Shown here in pieces: positions 25,282 to 33,400 of a stretch of DNA of 64,000 bases. The translations under genes and the position numbers were made by a program. The notes under the pieces were generated by a model. The model was not told where the DNA came from. It saw nothing but the letters and a program-made list of their open reading frames with translations, and searched no databases. The stretch spans positions 92,019-156,018 of the forward strand of contig NZ_BMWG01000017.1 in assembly GCF_014651115.1 (NCBI RefSeq), read 5' to 3'. Position 1 is the stretch's first letter; each line of letters starts with the position of its first letter. Source of the stretch: Streptomyces inusitatus (GTDB lineage: Bacteria > Actinomycetota > Actinomycetes > Streptomycetales > Streptomycetaceae).

Positions 25282-25326
25282 CGATGAGCACTCGATGAGT
25301 ACGCGATGAGTACGCCCATGAAGTAG
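25282..25326 (+). other. three overlapping minicistrons in the infB leader
   Basis: An 11-bp unit is repeated in tandem (CGATGAGCACT, then CGATGAGTACG twice, 25282-25314). It is arranged so that three tiny open frames overlap by ATGA. 25284-25298 encodes MSTR, 25295-25309 encodes MSTR, and 25306-25326 encodes MSTPMK. Each stop codon lies within the next start. The last stop is 38 bp before the infB GTG. Only weak purine-rich sequence (GGAAGTAGG) precedes the first ATG. Translation is not proven; the repeat itself is clear. Confidence 0.5.
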
Positions 25327-25364
25327 CGACGGTCCGGCGGTAACCCGGACCTAAAAGGAGCGAA

Positions 25365-28300
25365 GTGGCTAAGGTCCGGGTATACGAGCTCGCCAAGGAG
25401 TTCGGCGTAGAGAGCAAGGTCGTCATGGCCAAGCTCCAAGAACTCGGTGAATTCGTCCGTTCGGCGTCCTCGACGATCGAGGCGCCGGTTGTACGCAAGT
25501 TGACTGACGCACTGCAGGGACCCGGCTCCGCCGGCAAGTCCGCTGCCAAGCCCGGCGCGCCCCGCAAGGCCGCGCCGTCCCCCGCCCCCCGTCCGGGCGG
25601 TCCCACCCCCGGCGCGCCCTCCCCGGCCGCGCCGCGTCCGCCTGCCCCGAAGCCCGGCGCCCCGGCCCCCAAGCCGCCCGTCGCCGAGGCTCCCGTGAGC
25701 AGCGCGCCCACCACTCCGGCGGCGTCCGGCCCGCGTCCGGGTCCCAAGCCCGCCCCCGCGCGCCCCGCGGCCCCGGTGCCCCAGGCGGAGTTCTCCGCCC
25801 CGGCCCCGGCCCAGCCCGCCGCCCCGCAGGCCTCCCGTCCCGCCGCCACCCCCGGCCCGCGTCCGGCTCGTCCGGCCGCTCCCGGTGGTCAGCGTGACGG
25901 CGGTCAGCGTGACGGCGGTCAGCGCGACGGCGGCCGGGGCGGCGACCGTCCCGAGCGCCCCGCGCGTTCCGCGCCCGGCCAGGGCGGCCCCCGCCCCGGC
26001 GGCAACCGTCCGGCCGGTCCCCGTCCGGGCAACAACCCCTTCACCTCCGGTGGCTCCACCGGAATGGCGCGCCCGCAGGCGCCCCGTCCCGGCGGCGGCG
26101 CTCCGCGTCCCGGCGGCGGCGGTGCTCCCGGCGCCCCGCGTCCGCAGGGCGGCCCCGGTGGCGCTCCGCGTCCCCAGGGCGGTCAGGGCGGCGCTCGTCC
26201 GACCCCCGGTGGCATGCCTCGTCCGCAGGCCCCGCGTCCCGGCGGCGCCCCCGCCGGCAACCGCCCGAACCCGGGCATGATGCCGCAGCGTCCCGCTGCC
26301 GGTCCCCGTCCGGGTCCCGGCGGTGGCGGCGGTCGCGGTCCCGGCGCCGGTCCGGGTCGTCCCGGCGGCGGTGCCGGTGCCGGTCGTCCCGGTGGCGGCG
26401 GCGGCTTCGCCGGCCGTCCGGGCGGCGGTGGCGGCGGCGGTCGTCCCGGTGGCGGCGGCGGTGGCTTCGCCGGTCGTCCCGGCGGCGGTGGCCCCGGTGG
26501 CGGCGGCGGCTTCGGCGGCGGTCGTCCCGGCTTCGCCGGTCGTCCCGGCGGCCCCGGTGGCCGTGGCGGCACACAGGGCGCCTTCGGCCGTCCCGGCGGG
26601 CCCGCCCGTCGTGGTCGCAAGTCGAAGCGTCAGAGGCGCCAGGAGTACGAGGCCATGCAGGCCCCGTCGGTCGGCGGCGTGATGCTGCCCCGCGGTGGCG
26701 GCGAGACCATTCGCCTGTCGCGCGGCGCGTCCCTCACCGACTTCGCCGAGAAGATCAACGCCAACCCGGCGTCGCTCGTCGCGGTGATGATGAACCTCGG
26801 CGAGATGGTCACCGCGACCCAGTCCGTGACCGACGACACGCTGGTCATGCTGGCTCAGGAGATGAACTACCAGGTTCAGATCGTCAGCCCGGAGGAGGAG
26901 GACCGCGAGCTCCTGGAGTCCTTCGACATCGAGTTCGGCGAGGACGAGGGCGGCGAGGAGTTCCTCGTCTCGCGTCCCCCGGTCGTCACCGTCATGGGTC
27001 ACGTCGACCACGGTAAGACCCGTCTGCTCGACGCCATCCGCAAGACGAACGTCGTCGCGGGCGAGGCCGGTGGCATCACCCAGCACATCGGCGCCTACCA
27101 GGTCGGCACCGAGGTCAACGGCGAGCACCGCAAGATCACCTTCATCGACACCCCCGGTCACGAGGCGTTCACCGCCATGCGTGCCCGTGGTGCGAAGTCC
27201 ACCGACATCGCGATCCTCGTGGTCGCGGCGAACGACGGTGTGATGCCGCAGACGATCGAGGCGCTGAACCACGCCAAGGCGGCCGGTGTGCCGATCGTGG
27301 TCGCGGTCAACAAGATCGACGTCGAGGGCGCCGACCCGGTCAAGGTGCGCGGTCAGCTCACCGAGTTCGGTCTGGTCGCCGAGGAGTACGGCGGCGACAC
27401 GATGTTCGTCGACATCTCCGCCAAGCAGGGTCTGCACATCGACTCCCTGCTGGAGGCCGTGGTCCTCACCGCGGACGCCTCCCTCGACCTGCGCGCCAAC
27501 CCGGAGCAGGACGCACAGGGCATCGCGATCGAGGCCCACCTCGACCGCGGCCGCGGCGCCGTCGCGACCGTCCTGGTCCAGCGAGGCACGCTGCGCGTCG
27601 GCGACACGATGGTCGCGGGCGACGCCTACGGCCGAGTGCGCGCCATGCTCGACGACAAGGGCGAGAACCTGGAAGAGGCGGGTCCGTCGACCCCGGTCCT
27701 CGTCCTGGGTCTCACCAACGTCCCGGGCGCGGGCGACAACTTCCTGGTGGTGGACGAGGACCGTACGGCCCGTCAGATCGCCGAGAAGCGCGCCGCCCGT
27801 GAGCGCAACGCGGCCTTCGCCAAGCGCGTCCGCAGGGTCTCCCTGGAGGACCTGGACAAGGTGCTCAAGGCCGGCCTCGTGCAGGACCTCAACATCATCA
27901 TCAAGGGTGACGCGTCCGGTTCGGTGGAGGCTCTTGAGTCCTCGCTGCTCCAGCTCGACGTCGGCGAAGAGGTCGACATCCGCGTCCTCCACCGTGGTGT
28001 GGGTGCGGTCACCGAGTCCGACATCGACCTGGCGATGGGCTCTGACGCCATCGTCATCGGCTTCAACGTCCGTGCGGCCGGCCGTGCCGCCCAGATGGCG
28101 GAGCGCGAAGGCGTCGACGTTCGGTACTACTCGGTGATCTACCAGGCCATCGAGGAGATCGAGGCGGCCCTGAAGGGTCTCCTCAAGCCGGAGTACGAAG
28201 AGGTCGAGCTGGGTACGGCGGAGATCCGCGAGGTCTTCCGCTCGTCCAAGCTGGGCAACATCGCCGGTGTCCTCATCCGCTCGGGCGAGGTCAAGCGGAA

Positions 28301-28496
28301 CACCAAGGCGCGACTGCTGCGCGATGGCAAGGTCATCGCGGAGAGCCTCAACATCGAGGGTCTGCGCCGGTTCAAGGACGATGTCACCGAGATTCGCGAG
28401 GGCTTCGAGGGCGGTATCAACCTCGGAAACTTCAACGACATCAAGGTCGACGACGTCATCGCGACGTACGAGATGCGCGAGAAGCCGCGCGGCTGA
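25365..28496 (+). CDS. infB: translation initiation factor IF-2
   Basis: IF-2 is the GTPase that brings initiator tRNA to the ribosome. The 1,043 residues exceed Gram-negative versions because of a long low-complexity Pro/Ala then Gly/Arg-rich region (about residues 55-425), typical of Streptomyces. An IF2_N domain opens the protein (VRVYELAKEFGVESKVVMAK) and a second lies near 445-500 (LTDFAEKINANPASLVAVMM). The G domain has GHVDHGKT near residue 545, then DTPGHEAF and NKID. Domains II to IV follow, ending in GFNVRAAGRAAQMAEREGVD and a C2 domain. AAAAGGAG precedes the GTG at 25365. A stable hairpin lies downstream at 28524. Confidence 0.98.
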   Translation: MAKVRVYELAKEFGVESKVVMAKLQELGEFVRSASSTIEAPVVRKLTDALQGPGSAGKSAAKPGAPRKAAPSPAPRPGGPTPGAPSPAAPRPPAPKPGAPAPKPPVAEAPVSSAPTTPAASGPRPGPKPAPARPAAPVPQAEFSAPAPAQPAAPQASRPAATPGPRPARPAAPGGQRDGGQRDGGQRDGGRGGDRPERPARSAPGQGGPRPGGNRPAGPRPGNNPFTSGGSTGMARPQAPRPGGGAPRPGGGGAPGAPRPQGGPGGAPRPQGGQGGARPTPGGMPRPQAPRPGGAPAGNRPNPGMMPQRPAAGPRPGPGGGGGRGPGAGPGRPGGGAGAGRPGGGGGFAGRPGGGGGGGRPGGGGGGFAGRPGGGGPGGGGGFGGGRPGFAGRPGGPGGRGGTQGAFGRPGGPARRGRKSKRQRRQEYEAMQAPSVGGVMLPRGGGETIRLSRGASLTDFAEKINANPASLVAVMMNLGEMVTATQSVTDDTLVMLAQEMNYQVQIVSPEEEDRELLESFDIEFGEDEGGEEFLVSRPPVVTVMGHVDHGKTRLLDAIRKTNVVAGEAGGITQHIGAYQVGTEVNGEHRKITFIDTPGHEAFTAMRARGAKSTDIAILVVAANDGVMPQTIEALNHAKAAGVPIVVAVNKIDVEGADPVKVRGQLTEFGLVAEEYGGDTMFVDISAKQGLHIDSLLEAVVLTADASLDLRANPEQDAQGIAIEAHLDRGRGAVATVLVQRGTLRVGDTMVAGDAYGRVRAMLDDKGENLEEAGPSTPVLVLGLTNVPGAGDNFLVVDEDRTARQIAEKRAARERNAAFAKRVRRVSLEDLDKVLKAGLVQDLNIIIKGDASGSVEALESSLLQLDVGEEVDIRVLHRGVGAVTESDIDLAMGSDAIVIGFNVRAAGRAAQMAEREGVDVRYYSVIYQAIEEIEAALKGLLKPEYEEVELGTAEIREVFRSSKLGNIAGVLIRSGEVKRNTKARLLRDGKVIAESLNIEGLRRFKDDVTEIREGFEGGINLGNFNDIKVDDVIATYEMREKPRG
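25887..25931 (+). repeat. 15-bp tandem repeat (GQRDG) in infB
   Basis: GGTCAGCGTGACGGC is repeated three times (one change in the last copy), encoding GQRDG x3 in the linker of IF-2. It is in frame, so copy changes would alter only linker length. Confidence 0.9.
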
Positions 28497-28523
28497 CCGT
28501 ACGGCTGACGCGGAACAGTCGGC

Positions 28524-28563
28524 CGGGGCCGGTCGGCGGGAGAAATCCCGTCGATCGGCCCCG
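28524..28563 (+). terminator. infB-ylxP hairpin with GAAA loop
   Basis: An 18-bp stem (28524-28541 with 28546-28563, including two G-U pairs) carries the tetraloop GAAA, a stable GNRA type. It lies between infB and the DUF503 gene of the same operon, so it may attenuate, protect the infB 3' end or serve as a processing site rather than terminate fully. Confidence 0.75.
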
Positions 28564-28589
28564 AACCGGCGGGACATCCGGATACATCC

Positions 28590-28883
28590 ATGTATGTGGG
28601 GACACTGTCCTTTGATCTGCTTCTCGGTGACGTACGGTCGCTGAAGGAGAAGCGTTCCGTGGTCCGCCCGATCGTCGCCGAGCTCCAGCGGAAATTCGCG
28701 GTGAGCGTGGCGGAGACCGGGGACCAGGATCTTCACCGCAGGGCCGAAATCGGCCTGGCGGTGGTATCGGGTGACACGGGGCACCTCGCGGAAGTGCTGG
28801 ACCGGTGTGAGCGCCTTGTCGCCGGCCGGCCGGAGGTGGAGCTGCTCTCGGTTCGACGCAGGCTCCACAGCGACGAAGACTGA
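28590..28883 (+). CDS. DUF503 family (YlxP-like) protein
   Basis: This 97-residue protein has the DUF503 pattern. A first strand MYVGTLSFDLLLGDVRSLKEKRS, here quoted as residues 1-23 in outline only, contains the LKEKRSVVRPIVAELQRKF motif. It is followed by SVAETGDQDLHRRAEIGLAVVS in the same family order. The family lies between infB and rbfA in many Gram-positive genomes and is thought to have a ribosome-associated role, but its biochemical function is not established. The ATG at 28590 lies 26 bp past the infB hairpin and 34 bp before the rbfA GTG ends the gap. No strong ribosome site is seen (GGACATCCGG). Confidence 0.9.
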   Translation: MYVGTLSFDLLLGDVRSLKEKRSVVRPIVAELQRKFAVSVAETGDQDLHRRAEIGLAVVSGDTGHLAEVLDRCERLVAGRPEVELLSVRRRLHSDED

Positions 28884-28917
28884 TGGCAAGGCAAGCAGGT
28901 AAGAAGGAGAAGGACCA

Positions 28918-29361
28918 GTGGCCGACAACGCGCGGGCGAAGAAACTGGCGGACCTCATCAGGGAAGTGGTCGCCGAGAAGTTGCAGCGTGGCATCAAGGA
29001 CCCGCGGCTCGGCACTCATGTGACCATCACGGACACCCGTGTCACCGGCGATCTGCGGGAGGCCACGGTCTTCTACACGGTCTACGGGGACGACGAGGAC
29101 CGGGCGAGCGCCGCGGCGGGCTTCCAGAGCGCCAAGGGCGTGCTCCGCTCGGCGGTCGGCTCGGCGGCGGGTACCAAGTTCACGCCGACGCTGACCTTCG
29201 TGGCGGACGCGCTTCCCGAGAACGCCAAGTCGATCGAGAACCTGCTGGACAAGGCACGGAGCTCGGACGCCAGGGTGCGGGAGGCGTCCTCGGGCGCGAC
29301 CTACGCCGGCGAGGCGGACCCGTACCGCAAGCCGGAGGACGAGGACGAAGCCTCCGCATGA
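28918..29361 (+). CDS. rbfA: 30S ribosome-binding factor RbfA
   Basis: RbfA helps mature the 16S 5' end and 30S subunits. The 147-residue protein has the KH-like core: RAKKLADLIREVVAEKLQRG at the N-terminus, DPRLGTHVTITDTRVTGDLR, and FTPTLTFVADALPENAKSIE near the end. An acidic C-terminal tail (EDEDEASA) follows. The GTG start at 28918 has AAGGAGAAGG upstream. Its stop overlaps the truB start (ATGA), so the two are coupled. Confidence 0.96.
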   Translation: MADNARAKKLADLIREVVAEKLQRGIKDPRLGTHVTITDTRVTGDLREATVFYTVYGDDEDRASAAAGFQSAKGVLRSAVGSAAGTKFTPTLTFVADALPENAKSIENLLDKARSSDARVREASSGATYAGEADPYRKPEDEDEASA

Positions 29362-30257
29362 CACAGCAGACCACCACCCCCGACGGCCTGGTCATCGTCG
29401 ACAAGCCGTCGGGCTTCACCTCGCACGACGTCGTCGCCAAGATGCGCGGGATCGCCAGGACCCGGCGCGTCGGACACGCGGGGACGCTCGACCCCATGGC
29501 CACCGGAGTACTGGTGCTGGGCGTCGAGAGGGCGACCAAACTCCTCGGGCACCTCGCGCTCACCGAGAAGGAGTACCTGGGCACGATCCGGCTCGGCCAG
29601 AGCACCGTCACCGACGACGCCGAGGGCGAGATCACCTCGTCCACGGACGCCTCCGGGGTCACCCGGGAGGGCATCGACGCCGGTGTCGCCGCCCTGAGCG
29701 GCGCGATCATGCAGGTGCCGTCCAAGGTCAGCGCCATCAAGATCGACGGCAAGCGCTCCTACGCCCGGGTCCGGGGCGGCGAGGAGTTCGAGATCCCGGC
29801 CCGTCCGGTCACCGTCTCCTCCTTCGTGGTCTACGACGTACGGGAGGCGCAGGCGGAGGACGGCACCCCCGTCATGGACCTGGTCGTCTCGGTCGTCTGC
29901 TCCTCGGGCACCTACATCCGGGCCCTCGCCCGTGACCTCGGCGACGGACTCGGCGTGGGCGGCCATCTCACCGCCCTGCGCCGCACCCGGGTCGGCCCCT
30001 ACGGACTGGACGCGGCCAAGACGCTCGACCAGCTCCAGCAGGAGCTGACCGTGATGCCGATCGCGGACGCCGCGGCGGCCGCGTTCCCCCGCTGGGACGT
30101 GGACGACCGGCGCGCCAAGCTGCTGCTCAACGGCGTACGGCTGGACATACCGTCCCACGACCGGTCGCCGGTGGCCGTCTTCGGACCGGAGGACCGCTTC
30201 CTCGCCCTGGTCGAGGAGCAGCGCGGCAAGGCCAAGAGCCTCGCCGTCTTCGGCTGA
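29358..30257 (+). CDS. truB: tRNA pseudouridine(55) synthase
   Basis: TruB converts U55 to pseudouridine in the T arm of tRNAs. The 299-residue protein has the motif I strand LVIVDKPSGFTSHDVVAKMR and the catalytic GHAGTLDPMATGVL with Asp45. KEYLGTIRLGQSTVTDD and YIRALARDLGDGLGVGGHL follow, and a C-terminal PUA-like region ends the protein. It begins inside the rbfA stop codon. A heptamer tandem repeat and a 13-bp-stem hairpin follow, closing the rimP-truB operon. Confidence 0.97.
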   Translation: MTQQTTTPDGLVIVDKPSGFTSHDVVAKMRGIARTRRVGHAGTLDPMATGVLVLGVERATKLLGHLALTEKEYLGTIRLGQSTVTDDAEGEITSSTDASGVTREGIDAGVAALSGAIMQVPSKVSAIKIDGKRSYARVRGGEEFEIPARPVTVSSFVVYDVREAQAEDGTPVMDLVVSVVCSSGTYIRALARDLGDGLGVGGHLTALRRTRVGPYGLDAAKTLDQLQQELTVMPIADAAAAAFPRWDVDDRRAKLLLNGVRLDIPSHDRSPVAVFGPEDRFLALVEEQRGKAKSLAVFG

Positions 30258-30266
30258 AGCCTTTCG

Positions 30267-30308
30267 CTGACTGCTGAGCGCTGAGCGCTGAGCGCTGAGC
30301 ACTGACGC
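30267..30308. repeat. heptanucleotide tandem repeat after truB
   Basis: Six adjacent 7-mers run CTGACTG, CTGAGCG x3, CTGAGCA, CTGACGC. The array begins nine bases past the truB stop and ends five bases before the terminator stem. Short pure arrays like this are prone to slippage. Confidence 0.9.
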
Positions 30309-30312
30309 GCAC

Positions 30313-30349
30313 GCCGTGGAACCGGTGGCCCCGCCGCCGGTTCCACGGC
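30313..30349 (+). terminator. hairpin terminator of the nusA-infB-truB operon
   Basis: GCCGTGGAACCGG (30313-30325) pairs perfectly with CCGGTTCCACGGC (30337-30349) over an 11-base loop. Confidence 0.9.
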
Positions 30350-30499
30350 GCCGCTGTTTCCCGGGGCACGGACAGCGGGCACGGACACAGCGCCGTTCAC
30401 CCGTCCGGCCCGGCGCTCGGAGCGAATCCGGAGCGGTACGGGGGCGCGTTCGCCCGGTGTCCTTCCGCCCCCGCCCAGCCTCCGCCTACCGTCGAGACC

Positions 30500-33400
30500 A
30501 TGGGACGCGCGGACCCGGCGACGCTCGCACACGGCTGCGACCTGGTGCGCGTCCACGATCTGGCGGGCCGCCCGCGCGGCGTCGGATTCGCCGCCGACCA
30601 TCAGGGCACGGTCATCACCAGCCACGAGAGTGTCGACGGGCTCACCCGGCTGGTCCTGCACGCCCCCGGCGAGCGGACCTGGCTCGCCGGGGCCGAGGCC
30701 ATCACCCCGCTGCCCGAGGCCGGACTCGCCCTGGTGCGCACCGAGGGCCTCGGGCTGCGGCCCGTCCCCGTGACCGCGCGCGGCCGGATCGTCCCCGGCG
30801 CCGATCTGCGGCTGCCGGCCGACGGCTGGCACCATGCGCGGGCCCTCGGCGCGGTCCAGGTGACCTATACCGCCACCGACCGCTTCCATCTCATCGACGA
30901 GGCCGTGGAACTCGCCGTTCCGGCCCAGGCCGCCGAAGCCCTGCGCCTCGGCGGCGAGGCGAGCGGTGGACCGGTGATCGACGCCGCCACCGGCGCGGTC
31001 CTCGCCGTGCTCGGCACCGCGCTCCAGGCCGGGCGGCGCGCCGCCGTGTTCGCCCTGCCGCTGCGCGTCCACGGGCTGCCGGAAGGGCCGCTCGCCGCGC
31101 TGCTGCGGCACAACGCGGCCACCGTCCCCGGGTACGGCGACGATCTCAACCTCGCCACCGTGCTGGAGCTGACCGCCACCTCCCTCGGCCCTTGCGCCCG
31201 GCCCGGACAGCCCTTTCCCGGACCGGGGATCCTCCGGCGGCTCACCGCCCCGGGACCGCCGGTGCTGGCGCTCGTCGGCGACCCGGGGACGGGCCGTACG
31301 ACCGCGCTCGCCGCGCTCGCCGCCCACCGCGCCCATGGCCCCGAGCCCGCGCCCACGGTGTGGCTGCGCGGGGCCGATCTGCACAGCGAGGACGCCTCGG
31401 TCGCCGACGCGGTGGCCCGCGCCCTGCGGCGGGCCGGGCGGGTCCTGGCCGCGTCCGGGGCGTCCGGGGAGCTGTCCGGGATCACCCCCGAGCGCGTCGC
31501 CCACCTCGCCCGGCTGGCCGGCCGCCCCCTGCTGGTGGTGGTGGACGGCCCCGAGGAGATGCCGCCCGGGCTCGCCCGCAGGCTGCCGTCCTGGACGGCG
31601 GGGACCGCCCACTGGCTGGCCACCCGGTCGGCCCGGATGGCCCTCGGCTGCCGCCCCGAGCACTGGGAGTACGCCCTGCCGCTCCATCCGGCCGGGCCGC
31701 CCCCGCCCCGTACGGTCCGCCTCGCCGAGCTGTCGCCGGCCGAGGCGGCGGCCGCCCCGGAGCGCCACGGGCTGCCCGCCGGGCCGATCGCCCCCCCCCA
31801 CGAGGGCCATCCCCTGGCGCTGGGGGCCCTCGCGGAGGTGCGGGGGGGCCTGCCCTTCGGCGTCGCCGGGCGGCCCGGGCGCGAGGAGGTCTTCGGCGCG
31901 CATCTGGACCTGGTCTGTCTGCGGATCGCGGTACGCGTGGCCGCCGCGGCCCGGCCGCCGCTCCGGGGCCCCGCCGTGCGGCGGCTGGCCGCCCGGGTCG
32001 CCGGGCGGGTCCACGAGGCCGCCCGGCGCTGTCTGGGGCCGGGCCACGGGGAGCTGGACCGCGAGTCCTTCGAGGAGCTCTTCCCCTGGCGGCCCGGCTG
32101 GGCGGCGGCGGTCCTCACGGAAGGGCTGCTCGTACCGGCGGGCGAGGGGTACCGCTTCGCGCACGAGGAGGTGGGGGAGTGGCTCCAGGGCGCGCGGCTG
32201 GACCCGGACGAGGCCCTGCGCACCCTCGTCCACCGGCCGCCCGCGCACGCCCCGGCCCGGCTGCCCTCGCGGCCCGGCCGCACGCTCACCCCCGGGCACG
32301 TACCGCCGCCGCCGGGCTCGGCCCGGCACCGGCCCCCGCCGCCGCTGCCCGTGCCGCGCCATCGGATCGGCCCGGTCGTCCACTCCCTGCTGCGGCTGGA
32401 CCGCGTCCACGGCCCGGCCGCGCTGACCCGCAGGCTCAAGGACCTCATCGATGCGGTGATCCGCCCCGAGGCCGGGGCCGACGCGTACTGGTGGGCGGCG
32501 AGGCTGCTGGCGGGGACCCTGCTGAGGCTTCCCGCCCCCGAGTCCCAGCTGCCCATGCTGCGGCTCCTCGCCCGCCGTCTCGCCCGTTCCGCCCGGCGCG
32601 GTGTCCGCCCGCCCGCGGAGTTCGGCCCGGACTTCTGGCTCCGTCTCCGTCTCCCCGAACCCGCCCGCCTCGATCTCCTCCGCCTCCTCCTCCCCGCCGA
32701 CGGCCCCCTGGGCCCGCCGCCGACGGCTCCTGCCGCCTCCGTGCCTCCCGGTACGCCGGTCCCGGTCCCGTCCCCGGTCTCGCCTCCGGCCGTGGCCTCC
32801 GTGTCTCCCGGTACGCCGGGGCCGGTGCCCGCGCCCTCCGACCCGGCCACCGCATCCCCCTCCGCTTCCCGCCCCGCCGGTTCGCCGCCCGGCACCGCCC
32901 AGGGCGCGTCCATGCTCCCGCAGGCAGGCCCGCCCGACGCTCTCGGCCGATGTCCCGCAACGGCCGTACGCCCTTGGGCCGAGATGCCCGGCCACGGGCA
33001 GCCCCCCGGCCCCGAGGGCCGCGCGTGGGCCGCCCCGGAAGATTCCGCTTACGACCCGGAGCCACCCCCGGCGGGGACCTCCCAGCGCTATCTGGACGCC
33101 GTCGCCGCCCGGCTGGAGGCCGACCCCGCGACCGTGCAGCCCCTGCTCTGCCGCTGGTTCACCGACAACACCCCGCTCCCCACCCACCCCGGGGACCGGA
33201 TGCGCCCCACCGCCGGGGCCGTCGCCCAGGCGCTGCTGTACGCGCGACGGGCGCTCGCCCTCGACGATCTCGCGGAGGCGCTGGCCGAGAGCGGGCACGC
33301 CCGCGCCGACGAGCTGCTCGCCGCGCTCGCCGACGAGGAGCCCTCCGCGCTCTGCCGGGCCGTCGACCGCTGGGCCCACGACCCGCGCCCCGGCCGGCGG

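Noticed and set aside
24600..29015. A 1,471-codon open frame on the minus strand opposite nusA-infB, with long Gly/Thr/Ala runs
   Set aside because: It lies antisense to clearly real genes. In high-GC DNA the antisense frame of C-ending codons rarely meets stops, and the product shows no family motif.
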